Assembly: GCF_000003815.2 (NCBI RefSeq)
Contig: NC_049997.1
Span: forward strand, 14,884,213 to 14,948,212
Length of the DNA stretch: 64,000 nucleotides
DNA from: Branchiostoma floridae
Taxonomy: Eukaryota; Chordata; Leptocardii; Amphioxiformes; Branchiostomatidae
Reading direction: 5' to 3'
The translations under genes and the position numbers were made by a program. This document shows, piece after piece, positions 34,901 through 41,617 of the stretch (position 1 is the stretch's first letter; each line of letters opens with the position of its first letter). The notes beneath the pieces are model-generated. The model was not told the origin of the DNA. It saw nothing but the letters and a program-made list of their open reading frames with translations, and did not search any database.

Positions 34901-35167
34901 TACAGATATAGTTTTACGAAACTTCAAATCACGAGTTTCTTGTACGTTTCTTGGTGACTTAAAATTGCCATATTGGTCAGTTCGTTCGCCGCACTGGAAA
35001 AACTCCGTCGTCAAGTTTCGTTCTCGTGGGATCTGTAAACTGTTAAGAAACAAAAAAAAATCAAACTCTACTACACCACGTGTGAAAAGAAACTCATGGA
35101 ATACGTGAGAACGTGGAGTGTTTACCGATTTAACGATCCCACGTTGTACGGTTTGCGGAGCGGCCAT
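16803..35167 (-). CDS. SND1: SND1 / Tudor-SN (p100), 5' part of the gene, 17 exons
   Basis: Staphylococcal-nuclease-domain protein 1 is an RNA-binding nuclease-fold protein of RISC, transcription co-activation, splicing and A-to-I-edited RNA metabolism, nuclear and cytoplasmic. Seventeen exons (35126-35167 down to 16803-16912) join in frame to give 576 codons. Recognisable stretches are [98 protein letters not shown]-like [48 protein letters not shown] and [16 protein letters not shown]-like domains 1 to 3 are complete (about residues 10-150, 180-320, 330-490) and domain 4 begins near 515. The animal family is about 900 residues, so the end of SN4, SN5 and the Tudor domain are missing. I searched 1-16802 by eye for them and found nothing. 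The start codon follows family alignment ([10 protein letters not shown]). Head to head with TMEM216. Confidence 0.95.
17030..17295 (-). mobile_element. tRNA-derived SINE, third copy
   Basis: Minus-strand TGGCCTAATTGGC (A box) and GGGTTCGAAACC (B box), with a body near-identical in order to the copy at 4078. It lies in the SND1 intron between exons 16 and 17. It is in the sense orientation of SND1. Confidence 0.75.
17484..17625 (-). CDS. SND1: SND1 exon 16
   Basis: 142 bp, phase 0 to 1. It encodes [20 protein letters not shown], an [15 protein letters not shown] strand pair and [12 protein letters not shown], the start of SN domain 4. Acceptor CCCACAG, donor GTACGC. Confidence 0.96.
17942..18115. 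mobile_element. pogo/Tigger-type MITE, copy 1
   Basis: Inverted ends CAGTAGAAGCCGCTTAATTG and its complement (CAATTAACTGGCTTCCACTG), flanked by TA on both sides. CAGTRGAA(N)CCxCxTTAAT ends and TA target sites are typical of pogo/Tigger elements. 174 bp, no coding capacity. Confidence 0.82.
18234..18306 (-). CDS. SND1: SND1 exon 15
   Basis: 73 bp, phase 2 to 0. It encodes (R)[19 protein letters not shown] then ADLSG. Acceptor TTCTCAG, donor GTAAGC. The intron before it carries the 17-bp minisatellite. Confidence 0.96.
18679..19154. repeat. 17-bp minisatellite, 28 copies
   Basis: Unit TATCTAGTGACCACCTG, 476 bp = 28 units with no length change. Variants (CCATCTG, CCAGTG, AGTAACC) cluster in the distal third. 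In the SND1 intron between exons 14 and 15. No coding potential, since 17 is not a multiple of three. Confidence 0.95.
19420..19530 (-). CDS. SND1: SND1 exon 14
   Basis: 111 bp, phase 2 to 2. It encodes (I)[19 protein letters not shown] then [18 protein letters not shown]. Acceptor TTTACAG, donor GTATGT. Confidence 0.96.
19590..20180 (-). pseudogene. Degraded LINE reverse-transcriptase 3' fragment
   Basis: Minus-strand frame includes [20 protein letters not shown] then [16 protein letters not shown], a common motif after the RT core of non-LTR elements. A ~170-bp tandem duplication (AGGTTGGTCTGT...TTTTATCACGTCCTGAG) follows at 19610-19930. Between SND1 exons 13 and 14. Confidence 0.6.
20396..20478 (-). 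CDS. SND1: SND1 exon 13
   Basis: 83 bp, phase 0 to 2. It encodes [20 protein letters not shown] then ATVTIGG. Acceptor TTTGCAG, donor GTAAGT. Confidence 0.95.
20751..20840 (-). CDS. SND1: SND1 exon 12
   Basis: 90 bp, phase 0 to 0. It encodes [20 protein letters not shown] then [10 protein letters not shown], near-identical to the vertebrate SN domain 3. Acceptor CACACAG, donor GTAGGA. The intron before it is 4.6 kb and mostly transposon. Confidence 0.96.
21965..22215. repeat. ~84-bp tandem array, three copies
   Basis: GTGTCTTTAGAATGACA starts units near 21965 and 22047, and GTGTCATTAAAAATGACA near 22133; each contains AGAAAAGCGC and AAACAGAG. Inside the 3.6-kb element. Confidence 0.75.
22330..22640 (-). 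pseudogene. LINE reverse-transcriptase fragment
   Basis: Minus-strand frame reads [20 protein letters not shown], then [21 protein letters not shown] and HYSQHGFRK: the first RT motifs of a non-LTR element. Frame is lost on both sides. Confidence 0.7.
23880..24440. repeat. Dispersed retroelement repeat (as at 5561-6300)
   Basis: Shares AAGCTGCTAGGGGG, GGCCCATTATCGAACTTGAC and ATCCATGTAGAACATCTCGA with the left-hand cluster. Confidence 0.6.
25022..25210. mobile_element. Palindromic CTTCAACTTTGACATAT element, copy 2
   Basis: ATATGTCAAAGTTGAAGACC on the left and TCATCAACCTTGGACC on the right; related to 16535-16715. Confidence 0.5.
25421..25445 (-). CDS. SND1: SND1 exon 11, 25-bp microexon
   Basis: Only 25 bp, phase 2 to 0, encoding (R)MTDDGGPK between TTTTCAG and GTGAGT. 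It is needed to keep frame between IRPPR and [11 protein letters not shown]; the family has a short variable acidic stretch here. Confidence 0.88.
26053..26144 (-). CDS. SND1: SND1 exon 10
   Basis: 92 bp, phase 0 to 2. It encodes [20 protein letters not shown] and [11 protein letters not shown] of SN domain 3. Acceptor TATTTAG, donor GTGAGTG. Confidence 0.95.
26404..26446 (+). ncRNA. Hammerhead-ribozyme-like core remnant
   Basis: CTGAGGA at 26410-26416 fits the CUGANGA core. GTGAC (26419-26423) and GTCAC (26429-26433) form a short stem II, and GAAAC follows at 26435-26439. Stem I and the cleavage site are not convincing, so this may be a dead remnant or chance. Penelope-like retroelements carry such motifs. 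Confidence 0.25.
26540..26630 (-). CDS. SND1: SND1 exon 9
   Basis: 91 bp, phase 2 to 0. It encodes (K)[17 protein letters not shown] and ends EKQFTGK, the boundary between SN domains 2 and 3. Acceptor CTTGTAG, donor GTCAGA (a weak donor). Confidence 0.93.
26830..26936 (-). CDS. SND1: SND1 exon 8
   Basis: 107 bp, phase 0 to 2. It encodes [20 protein letters not shown] then [15 protein letters not shown]. Acceptor CCCCAG, donor GTGAGC. Confidence 0.95.
26977..27188. mobile_element. TACTGTAAATGCA MITE, copy 2
   Basis: Same orientation as copy 1. Shares ATGGCAGTAAGAGACTACAG and the GCGAA-rich core. In the SND1 intron before exon 8. Confidence 0.82.
27635..28041. mobile_element. MITE with nested inverted repeats
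   Basis: Outer arms of 38 bp at 27635-27672 and 28004-28041 (TTTACTTCCAACACTGAATT and its complement). Inner arms at 27880-27899 and 27982-28001 (ACTATAAGGACTTACCCCTC). Either one element inserted next to another or a foldback element. It lies 66 bp from SND1 exon 7. Confidence 0.7.
28107..28262 (-). CDS. SND1: SND1 exon 7
   Basis: 156 bp, phase 0 to 0. It encodes [20 protein letters not shown] and [16 protein letters not shown], ending ILGTVIHP. This is the helix and strand core of SN domain 2. Acceptor CCACAG, donor GTACAG. Confidence 0.96.
29038..29129 (-). CDS. SND1: SND1 exon 6
   Basis: 92 bp, phase 1 to 0. It encodes [20 protein letters not shown] then [11 protein letters not shown] of SN domain 2. 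Acceptor TTTACAG, donor GTAAGA. Confidence 0.95.
29226..29372. mobile_element. pogo/Tigger-type MITE, copy 2
   Basis: 147 bp with the same ends and orientation as 17942-18115, flanked by TA at 29224-29225 and 29373-29374. Both copies are in SND1 introns. Confidence 0.82.
29710..29864 (-). CDS. SND1: SND1 exon 5
   Basis: 155 bp, phase 2 to 1. It encodes [20 protein letters not shown] through [19 protein letters not shown], the linker to SN domain 2. Acceptor CCACCAG, donor GTACTA. Confidence 0.95.
30517..30601 (-). CDS. SND1: SND1 exon 4
   Basis: 85 bp, phase 1 to 2. It encodes (D)[20 protein letters not shown] followed by RGGIKPS. Acceptor CTTTCAG, donor GTAAGTG. The hAT-like nested element lies just upstream in the preceding intron. 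Confidence 0.93.
30691..32276. mobile_element. GCCTAGGAAAAAATGTTGTG MITE, copy 1, split by a hAT-like insertion
   Basis: Inverted ends AAATGTTGTGTTTC and GAAACACAACATTTTT. Interior order matches the uninterrupted copy at 45210-45560. The inner insertion occupies 30756-32032. Confidence 0.75.
30756..32032. mobile_element. hAT-like non-autonomous transposon, 1,277 bp, with 8-bp target duplication
   Basis: Ends CAGTGTTTCCGCCAGA and its complement TCTGGCGGAAACACTG are flanked by a perfect 8-bp duplication, GTAGGGAT (30748-30755 and 32033-32040). CAGTG tips and 8-bp duplications are hAT hallmarks. Near the left end a ~30-bp unit with ACCGCGAAAATT repeats four times (30808-30900). No transposase frame is seen. 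Confidence 0.85.
32567..32690 (-). CDS. SND1: SND1 exon 3
   Basis: 124 bp, phase 0 to 1, encoding [20 protein letters not shown] and then a [10 protein letters not shown] end typical of SN domain 1. Acceptor TTCCAG, donor GTAGTT. Confidence 0.95.
33310..34180. repeat. Dispersed repeats around SND1 exon 2
   Basis: Two copies of a unit with ACCTGGGCCGCAA...CGGGTGTT and TATCACACAGGCTTC (33350-33440, 33890-33955); a third, reversed, is at 20255-20340. Then GTTCAAGCG...AACGCCCTC and GGTACCCAG blocks (33965-34180), also at 52720-52862. Confidence 0.6.
33653..33802 (-). CDS. SND1: SND1 exon 2
   Basis: 150 bp, phase 0 to 0. It encodes [16 protein letters not shown], then [17 protein letters not shown] and ends [11 protein letters not shown]. 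Acceptor ACGCAG, donor GTACAG. It holds the first strands of SN domain 1. Confidence 0.95.
35126..35167 (-). CDS. SND1: SND1 exon 1 (start codon)
   Basis: ATG at 35167 encodes [14 protein letters not shown], the family N-terminus, then donor GTAAAC at phase 0. The start context reads GAAATGGCCGC, close to a YY1-type initiator site. Confidence 0.93.
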
Positions 35168-35716
35168 TTCTGCGTCTAGATCCCAGCTGAGTGGCTCTTG
35201 AAAAAGGCTGAGGAAAGAAGCGTCAACGTGGGATGGGTCACGTGAGCACAAACAAACAAACTTTTCCCCCTTCTTAGCGATTCCTCCAACACTCTCAAAA
35301 ACCCAGCTGCAGCTAGAAATGAAGTTTACAAGGCCTTGAAGTCGATCAAATCGTGAATAGAGGGAGAAAAGGCGGAGGAAATTGTTAGGAAAGTTATCGA
35401 ATACGATAAGGTTGGTGAAAACCACGTTTCCGGAAGTGGTTCGGGAGGTCAAAGGTTGCGACACGTTTCCACTTCCTGTTAGATGTAGAGTTCAAAGTTC
35501 AATTTGTGGATATAATTCTAAAGAGATTAAGCGCGAACTAAACAATCTTACCGCGTAACAGCTACGTTTTTGGTACACATATTGTGTATTTTAAAAGATT
35601 CAAACACACTTAGGAATCTAATTTATTCATAACTTGATATTTTGGGCTGTGACGGGTTTCCTCTTACTGAGCGCTAAGCATGACGGGATAAATAGTTTCG
35701 TTTCTAAGTTTCAAAG
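35168..35716. promoter_or_regulatory. Candidate bidirectional SND1/TMEM216 promoter
   Basis: The 549 bp between the two divergent start codons must hold both 5' UTRs and core promoters. I see an ETS/GABP-type CCGGAAGTG at 35430-35438 and an inverted ETS-type ACTTCCTG at 35471-35478. A YY1-type AAGATGGCGGC sits on the TMEM216 start codon (35715-35724). No clear TATA box is placed for either gene. CpG is higher here than in the flanking introns. Transcription starts cannot be read from sequence, so the limits are the start codons. Confidence 0.6.
35430..35438 (+). promoter_or_regulatory. ETS/GABP-type site CCGGAAGTG
   Basis: Exact match to the ETS core used by many TATA-less and bidirectional housekeeping promoters. 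A second site of opposite orientation lies 40 bp away at 35471-35478. Confidence 0.5.
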
Positions 35717-35729
35717 ATGGCGGCAAGAG
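35717..35729 (+). CDS. TMEM216: TMEM216 exon 1
   Basis: 13 coding bases, MAAR plus one base, then donor GTTGGT. The ATG lies in a CAAAGATGGCGGCAAG context. Confidence 0.72.
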
Positions 35730-38700
35730 GTTGGTTTGAATTTTGTTTACCTCGAAAAATGTTTTTATAGAGCTCCATCTGGCTTGCTTTTAACTTCCCA
35801 ACGATTCTTTTGAGGCTTACTGTCTCTGAGAGTGTGTGTTGCTTGTTAGGTTGGGTTTAGATCGCAGTTTTCTGTGGTTATTTCCAGGAAAAAGCCAAAT
35901 TTGTTTCGCTAAAAATTTGCTTGGGCAACACAAAATTTTCTGTTTCTTCAGAAAAATTATAACATCTATTATCATAATACCGGTACGTTTACGACGATTT
36001 CTCTAGCCATACTGATTTGACAAATTGTCAACGCGTCATTTTCTCCAGTTACATGTTGCTGTTATAGGTTACCCTTGCCACTTCTTCTGTGTAACTTTTC
36101 TGCCACTCTTGTCCTGCTAAAAGCGTAATATTGTAATTGTAACACGCCGCGGAATTACACGGCGAACGGGCGCGTGGTTGGGAGGGGGTACAAAATACCG
36201 GTAGGAAGAAACACGGCACAATTAACTGCCGCTATGTACATCCTCTGATGTTCCTTCCTTTTCTGTCAGTAAATGCATAAAACATAAACCTGCATGAGCA
36301 TACAAAATGTCATGAGAAAACGGACGTATACTGTCAAGAATTTTCATTTAACTTCTGTCCGTCACAACCGCTATGACGTAACACTTCACTGCTAGCGTAG
36401 ATATAAAAATGGCGGGAAAATGGCTGCGTACATTCAATTTTGCCCATTCAGTCGTAGATCCGGGCTATTATGCAACAGTTCTTCACACTTTTACATGAGT
36501 TGTAGGTCACCAACAGAAATTCAAGATTGTTGTTGAATCATGTTCGTCTTGTGCCGAGAGCATGTGTAATTATGATCTATATAAATTTGGCAATGAATGT
36601 GACAGTGTGTTCGTCCCACGACGAGCTGCCTAGCCCGAAATTTAAAAAAAAAGTATACTGAAAACTTTTGGCCTTGTTGTCTTCGAATGCATTGTTATCG
36701 ATGCTTTGTAAATGGTGTATTGGACACCTAGATGTCTGAAGTGTGCACAGCTCAGAAATAACTATTGTTGCATGTGTAGATCTCTTTAAGTTCCAGTATT
36801 TTTAATCTACCGGTATAAGTCTTACTACCGGTATTATGCCAATGCATGTTATAGGTTCTGACGACGTAGCTCAATGTTGCTGTTTTTTTTTTTTTTTTCA
36901 GAGTAAAAAATTTTACGTGGCTTGAGTTTATGATAAACTAGAGATGAAATTGCTTGACCTATCTGTGCTTTGGAAGTTGGATGAAATTTCTATGTAATTA
37001 TTAGTTTTTCATGTTTTATTTCTTTTCTTTTTCAGGACGACAGACCATCATTGTATCCTTTGTTCTATTGCAAGAAATATATACAGAAACAAAAGACAGT
37101 GGCAATTACAATTCAGTGTTTTAAATATAGATGTCCTTAGTAATGGAACTTCATTCAGAGTTTCAGACTTTTTTTTGACTTGTTATGGTATGTTATGTTT
37201 TCTTTAATTTTGTATGGACTTCAGGAAGAATAGATTTTACTTGCAAATTGTAAAGTCTAATGGAGATCCGAATAAACAAGGAAACAAACAAGCACTAGTA
37301 TTAGTAAGTTTTTCAAGCAGTGTAATGATACCAAATATGGCTGCCGGGATGTATCACTATCAACGTCACCATCTGTTCTTCCCACGGCCACTTATACCTT
37401 ATGCCAAATTATAGTTACCTACATATATTGGCTTACAAAAACATATTGAATTTTGGTAGATTGTATTCTCCTTTATGTGTATTTCTTTTTATTACAGTAT
37501 GAAGGGAGATGGATTATGACTTATGTGTGTGTATATATATCGCATATATGTACTAATAGTACCAAACCTAACAGTACAGGAAGTTTCCTTGATTTTTTGC
37601 CAGCTTTCTTCCCTCCCACTCCAAGTGTTGTACTACCTGAATGGCTGGTACTTTGGCTTCTTCTGGATAGCAGAGGCTCTTATGTTTGTCTATAAAGGTA
37701 TCTTTATGCTGAAGTTGAACAGTATTAGGGGTACCAGTACAAAAAAAAACATTTTTCTTGTTGGACAGGTCCGGAAAAAAGGGACCTGAAAAAATCCTGT
37801 TGACTCAACAGATTATACCAGCACTACGTCGGCAGGCGTTCACGTGTTTTGTGGCTTTTTGATCCAAGTAAATAACAAGACTGTCAAGATTGAGGTAGAA
37901 GAGAACTGATGTGTCCTGTGTGAATAAATTTCAATTTTGGGGTTATCTTGTTCTATATATGTCTGTCAAATATGCTATGTGTATCTTATTCTGTGCTTGA
38001 ATAGTTGAACGACCATACCAATATTATTAACTTTGCTATATTTTGCAGGACAAGTTCTACCCTTCCCCTCCACAAATCTGGCATCAGAGATAGTGCTGCT
38101 GTTTCTACTGGGGATCATAGAGGTTATAAGGTTGTTCTTTGGTAAGTTAGTAAGTACTTCTGTTCCATACTAACTAGTCAACATGCACATATACAATATA
38201 CATTAATTCAGTTGTTGCATGCACAAGTATATGAGATTTCAAATAAGGTAATTTTGTTGCTTCACACATTGGGAGGATAATGTTACATTGTTAATTGTTT
38301 AGACCCCCCAGACTTGTGAGTAAATCAAGCCTGGATTGTATAGTAGTATATGCACTTCTTGATCTAAAGGCAACCTACTACAGTTATGAAGCAGGTCATC
38401 TCCATCTGTGCTGTCCGATGTGCTGTTCAATGTGCTGACAACTAACAGATCAGGTCCTCTGCATGTGGTCTGCTGTCCACTGTGCTATTCAACTTGTTGT
38501 CCACTGTGCTATTCAATGTGTTGTTCAATGTGCTATATTCTCCTCCCCCAGATTGTAAATGCAATGTAACAGTGCTGTTTAGTGTGCTGTACACTAAAAG
38601 CTGGCCATCACCATACATGTGGTGTTGAGCTGTTCAGTGTGTCGTTCACTATGCCTTTCAATGTGCTTCATCCCTCCCATGTTCTAAAGGTTATGTTTTT

Positions 38701-39823
38701 CATCTTACTGTGCTTGGCTGTTAACGACCATTCCAATATTAATTTGCTGTTCTCTCCCCAGGTTCTAAAGGCAACCTTACAGAGCGGATCATCTCCATGG
38801 TGGTGTCCATCCTGCTGTGCCTACCTGTGCTGTTCACTGTGCTGTTCTTCCTCCTGTGGCAGACGTACGTCCTGAGAGCAGAGGTCATCCTGTGTGCGAT
38901 CCTGCTGGTGTTCCTGGGGCTGGAGCTTGTCCTGGGCGTGGCAGCCATGGTCAGCTTTGCCAGGTACTGTACACTCATTAATCTTTGCAGGGACTGTTTC
39001 GTGGTAATCTCCAAGCAGATCCTACGATGGCATAAGATGGCATAAGGCCAAGAAGTGTAGTCAGCCAAGAGGTGTACATTTGCCATGTAGGATCTTCCTC
39101 CAGTCGGCTAGAACAATGGCTATTAACATCCAATTGTTTCCTAATCAAACTGTGCTTGCAGTGTAGGTGCTAATTGCCCTCTTTCCTGCTTGGTTCTAAC
39201 CTCCCACTAGGCCGGCTTCACTCCTCTGGCAGCTTTTGATACTATCTTAAGCTACCATAGGATCTGCTCGGAGATTAGTTCTGTGGGAGTACTAGAAGGG
39301 AAAAGCAGTGTTGGACAAGTTTTCTAAATTCACTTGTCTTATTGGGCAAGTAGACCAAAAAATTACTAGTCCGAATCAACCTTTTTCTTGCCCAAAATTC
39401 AAGTGACATTTTTATATGTATTTTCACTTGCAACAATGGAATTCTAATTGGCTGTATTGGCTTGATACCATGACTACCAACATCAGATACTGTCTTAGTA
39501 GGTGAATGTTGACACTTTTTTTATGACTCATAGTCAGCTCTGTTAATGAATGTAATACATGTGTCATGGCATATATAGTATCTTTGTAAAGGGGGATAAA
39601 AAACCTTTCCAATGATACATGATACAATACAACTGATAACCTAATAAGGGAGATGTGAAATTTCCGAACTATTCCGGACTATTCCAGGAGCTTGTTAACA
39701 ACATAGTTGTGGATTTATTTACATGTAGCTTGATCTACAACAACTATGTGTGCTGTCTTTATACACTTTCCTGATTTTTTGTCTTTTTTATGTCTTTTAC
39801 ACAGGGCAGAGACCTTTCGATGA
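35717..39823 (+). CDS. TMEM216: TMEM216, tectonic-complex transition-zone membrane protein, complete, 6 exons
   Basis: Small four-pass membrane protein of the TMEM216/TMEM80/TMEM17 family. In vertebrates TMEM216 sits at the ciliary transition zone with the MKS/tectonic complex, and its loss causes Joubert and Meckel syndromes. Six exons (35717-35729, 37036-37052, 37604-37697, 38049-38141, 38762-38963, 39805-39823) join in frame to 145 residues, the length of human TMEM216. Diagnostic runs are LPLQVLYYLNGWY, LMFVYKG, LPFPSTNLASE, GIIEVIRLFFGSKGNLTE and LLWQTYVLRAEVI followed by ILLVFLGLELVLGV; the QTYVLRxEVI block fits TMEM216 better than TMEM80. Hydrophobic segments lie near residues 18-40, 52-75, 83-105 and 112-135. 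The first two exons carry only 10 codons and are the least certain part. The start follows from MAARG against vertebrate MAPRG. Confidence 0.88.
36406..36426 (+). promoter_or_regulatory. Paired ATGGCGG / ATGGCTGC sites in TMEM216 intron 1
   Basis: Two YY1-type cores in 20 bp, AAAATGGCGGG and AAAATGGCTGC, just inside the gene. YY1 sites downstream of the start are common in such promoters. Confidence 0.3.
37036..37052 (+). CDS. TMEM216: TMEM216 exon 2, 17-nt microexon
   Basis: It lies between TTTTTCAG and GTATCC. With exon 1 it gives MAARGRQTII, which leads in frame (phase 0) into LSSLPLQV; the vertebrate protein reads MAPRGKRLSSTPLE. Chosen because it is the only in-frame bridge I found. Confidence 0.65.
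37604..37697 (+). CDS. TMEM216: TMEM216 exon 3
   Basis: 94 bp, phase 0 to 1. It encodes LSSLPLQVLYYLNGWYFGFF then WIAEALMFVYK, the first membrane segment. Acceptor TTGCCAG, donor GTATCT. Confidence 0.9.
38049..38141 (+). CDS. TMEM216: TMEM216 exon 4
   Basis: 93 bp, phase 1 to 1. It encodes GQVLPFPSTNLASEIVLLFL then LGIIEVIRLFF, the second membrane segment. Acceptor TTTGCAG, donor GTAAGT. Confidence 0.92.
38362..38760 (+). repeat. Degraded partial copies of exon 5 inside TMEM216 intron 4
   Basis: TCTAAAGGCAACCTACTACA...GGTCATCTCCAT...TGTGCTGTTCAATGTGCTG at 38362-38440 follows the order of exon 5 (38762 on). Further GTGCTGTTCA-type units and a GTTCTAAAGG lie up to 38700. See findings. Confidence 0.5.
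38762..38963 (+). CDS. TMEM216: TMEM216 exon 5
   Basis: 202 bp, phase 1 to 2. It encodes GSKGNLTERIISMVVSILLC, the third membrane segment, QTYVLRAEVILCAILLVFL and the fourth segment to AAMVSFA. Acceptor CCCCAG, donor GTACTG. Confidence 0.93.
39805..39823 (+). CDS. TMEM216: TMEM216 exon 6 (stop codon)
   Basis: After acceptor TTACACAG it completes R and adds AETFR, then TGA at 39821-39823. The 3' UTR follows. Confidence 0.8.
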
Positions 39824-40013
39824 CGGACTGAAATGAAGAGAGAGTTCCTCTTTTTTATCCATATAGAAAAATCTGGAGCTGTTATCTGGATGCCACTTTT
39901 GGTTCTTGTTTGAAATTACTCATAAATAGTCATTTTTTAAGCTTAGTAATACTATGATATTCTGTTGACTATAGCTCTTTATTTTTGATGGGAAGACTGA
40001 GGACAAGTTTGTA

Positions 40014-40234
40014 AATAAAAAAGTGTGTAAATATTTGATTATCAACAGAACAGTGAATATACAATTGGTATATTGTATGTGTAGGCAAAACTACAAAAAC
40101 TCTGTATGTGTATGTTTTATGTATTATACTGTAGATTGAAACTAAAAGTGAAACTGTCATATCCCCATTCCATGATCATTTGCTTGAAAAACAACATTTA
40201 CAAAGCTGTAAGAATTTTTTGAAGTGACAATAAA
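40014..40234 (+). terminator. Candidate TMEM216 poly(A) signals
   Basis: AATAAA occurs at 40014-40019 and 40229-40234, 190 and 405 bp after the stop codon. A third AATAAA at 41163-41168 would give a longer 3' UTR that includes the MITE at 40662. Which is used cannot be decided from sequence. Confidence 0.4.
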
Positions 40235-40661
40235 AAAACTGCTATTTTCACAATTGAGTTTGTGGAAACCTGTTCCACATTATCAGTCCATTGAAAACTC
40301 TTGTACATTTGTAATGATGGCTTTACTTGTAATTTAGAAGTTGTCAACATGAATTTTGCCTTTATTTTACCTTCTGTATGTTCCAGTGACTTTGTATGAA
40401 ATCTGTCATCAAATCTTCTTATATGGTCATGTTGATTTGATTATATGCCTGACATCCTCTGTGAACCCAAAACTGATGTGAATATGCGAATAGAAAAAAG
40501 TGTGGACAAAAAAGTTGCCTACAATATGAAATCTAAGTGGTCAGGAAGGTTGAACAAATGAATGAACACACAGAGTATGGTATACCAAAAACAAAAGATT
40601 CTTGATTTTTGTATTTTGTAGTTTCACAACTTCTTCTTTGACCATGGCATTATAACACTAG

Positions 40662-40874
40662 TACTGAAAATGCATTTAAGTTCGCGGGGATTTAATTTCG
40701 TGGTAGCGGGAGAAAGAACTTTTTGCGGTGGTTTTAATTTCGCGGTAGCACCATGCACTGTAGTCTCTTACTGCCATGGAAAAATGTTCGCAGTGGTTTT
40801 AAATTTGCGCTGATGTGGCCACCGCGCAAACCTCAAACATAAAACCACCACACAACATTTCTGCATTTACAGTA
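40662..40874. mobile_element. TACTGTAAATGCA MITE, copy 3
   Basis: Opposite orientation to copies 1 and 2 (TACTGAAAATGCATTTAAG start, CATTTACAGTATA end). Downstream of TMEM216, possibly within its longer 3' UTR. Confidence 0.82.
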
Positions 40875-41540
40875 TACGTTTTCCGATTAGTTTTAAAGCT
40901 ATTGCATATATTTGCTCTTTGTTGCAGCTGCTTTATACGATTTACAGTATGGTGGAAAAATTTATTTTGGGAACCCCAAAAAAATTTATGCGCACGTGGA
41001 TGGCATCAAATTGTAATCAAATCAACATGGCCTAACTGGAAAATCTGTTTGCTACCAGTTGGATACGTACAAAATGTATTACCTTGGCCCATCGGACACT
41101 GTCATGCCACCAGTAAATGTGATTGAACATATGAGTGTAGAGTGTTTTATGTTGTACAAATGAATAAACTATGAAGTCTTATTGTCTCTTGGTTGTATTT
41201 AATATCAAGGGATGTCATCTTGTTGTCGGATACTAGCACCTATTGTTGCTGCTTGGTTTTGTACTACTTACAACCTTTATAAGACTGACTGAAAGTAGCA
41301 ATAGCTGAAGTGGGCAAGCTTTAGTCAAGGTAGAGTCTGCCAGCAAACTCCAATGCCGATCTGCTTTCCATGTCATCAGAGGTATTGACATTTGTTGCCA
41401 TGGTAACAGCATCCATCAACATCTGCCTCTAACATATGAAAATAAAGATAATGTTTTTGTGTCTTTGTTTTGTCATGAGTGATATGAATTGGCCTGCAGC
41501 TATTTGCATTGGAATTAGTAGACAGAAAGTTAGGGTTAAG

Positions 41541-41617
41541 TAGCCTGAGTATCATCCTCCGTAGTAACCGCTGGCTCACGACTTTCGCGGTTACTACGGA
41601 GGATGATACTCAGGCTA
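41541..41617. mobile_element. Perfect 31-bp-arm hairpin (foldback MITE)
   Basis: TAGCCTGAGTATCATCCTCC plus 11 more bases at 41541-41571 is repeated as an exact complement at 41587-41617 around a 15-base loop. The TAGCCTG tip resembles the larger inverted pair at 54760-54839. Confidence 0.85.

Noticed and set aside
34847-35464. 205-codon minus-strand frame over SND1 exon 1
   Set aside because: It reads through the 5' flank, exon 1 in another frame, and intron 1. The [10 protein letters not shown] frame matches the family.
38362-38560. An extra TMEM216 exon similar to exon 5
   Set aside because: Frame is broken and no matching acceptor-donor pair is present; treated as a decayed duplication.
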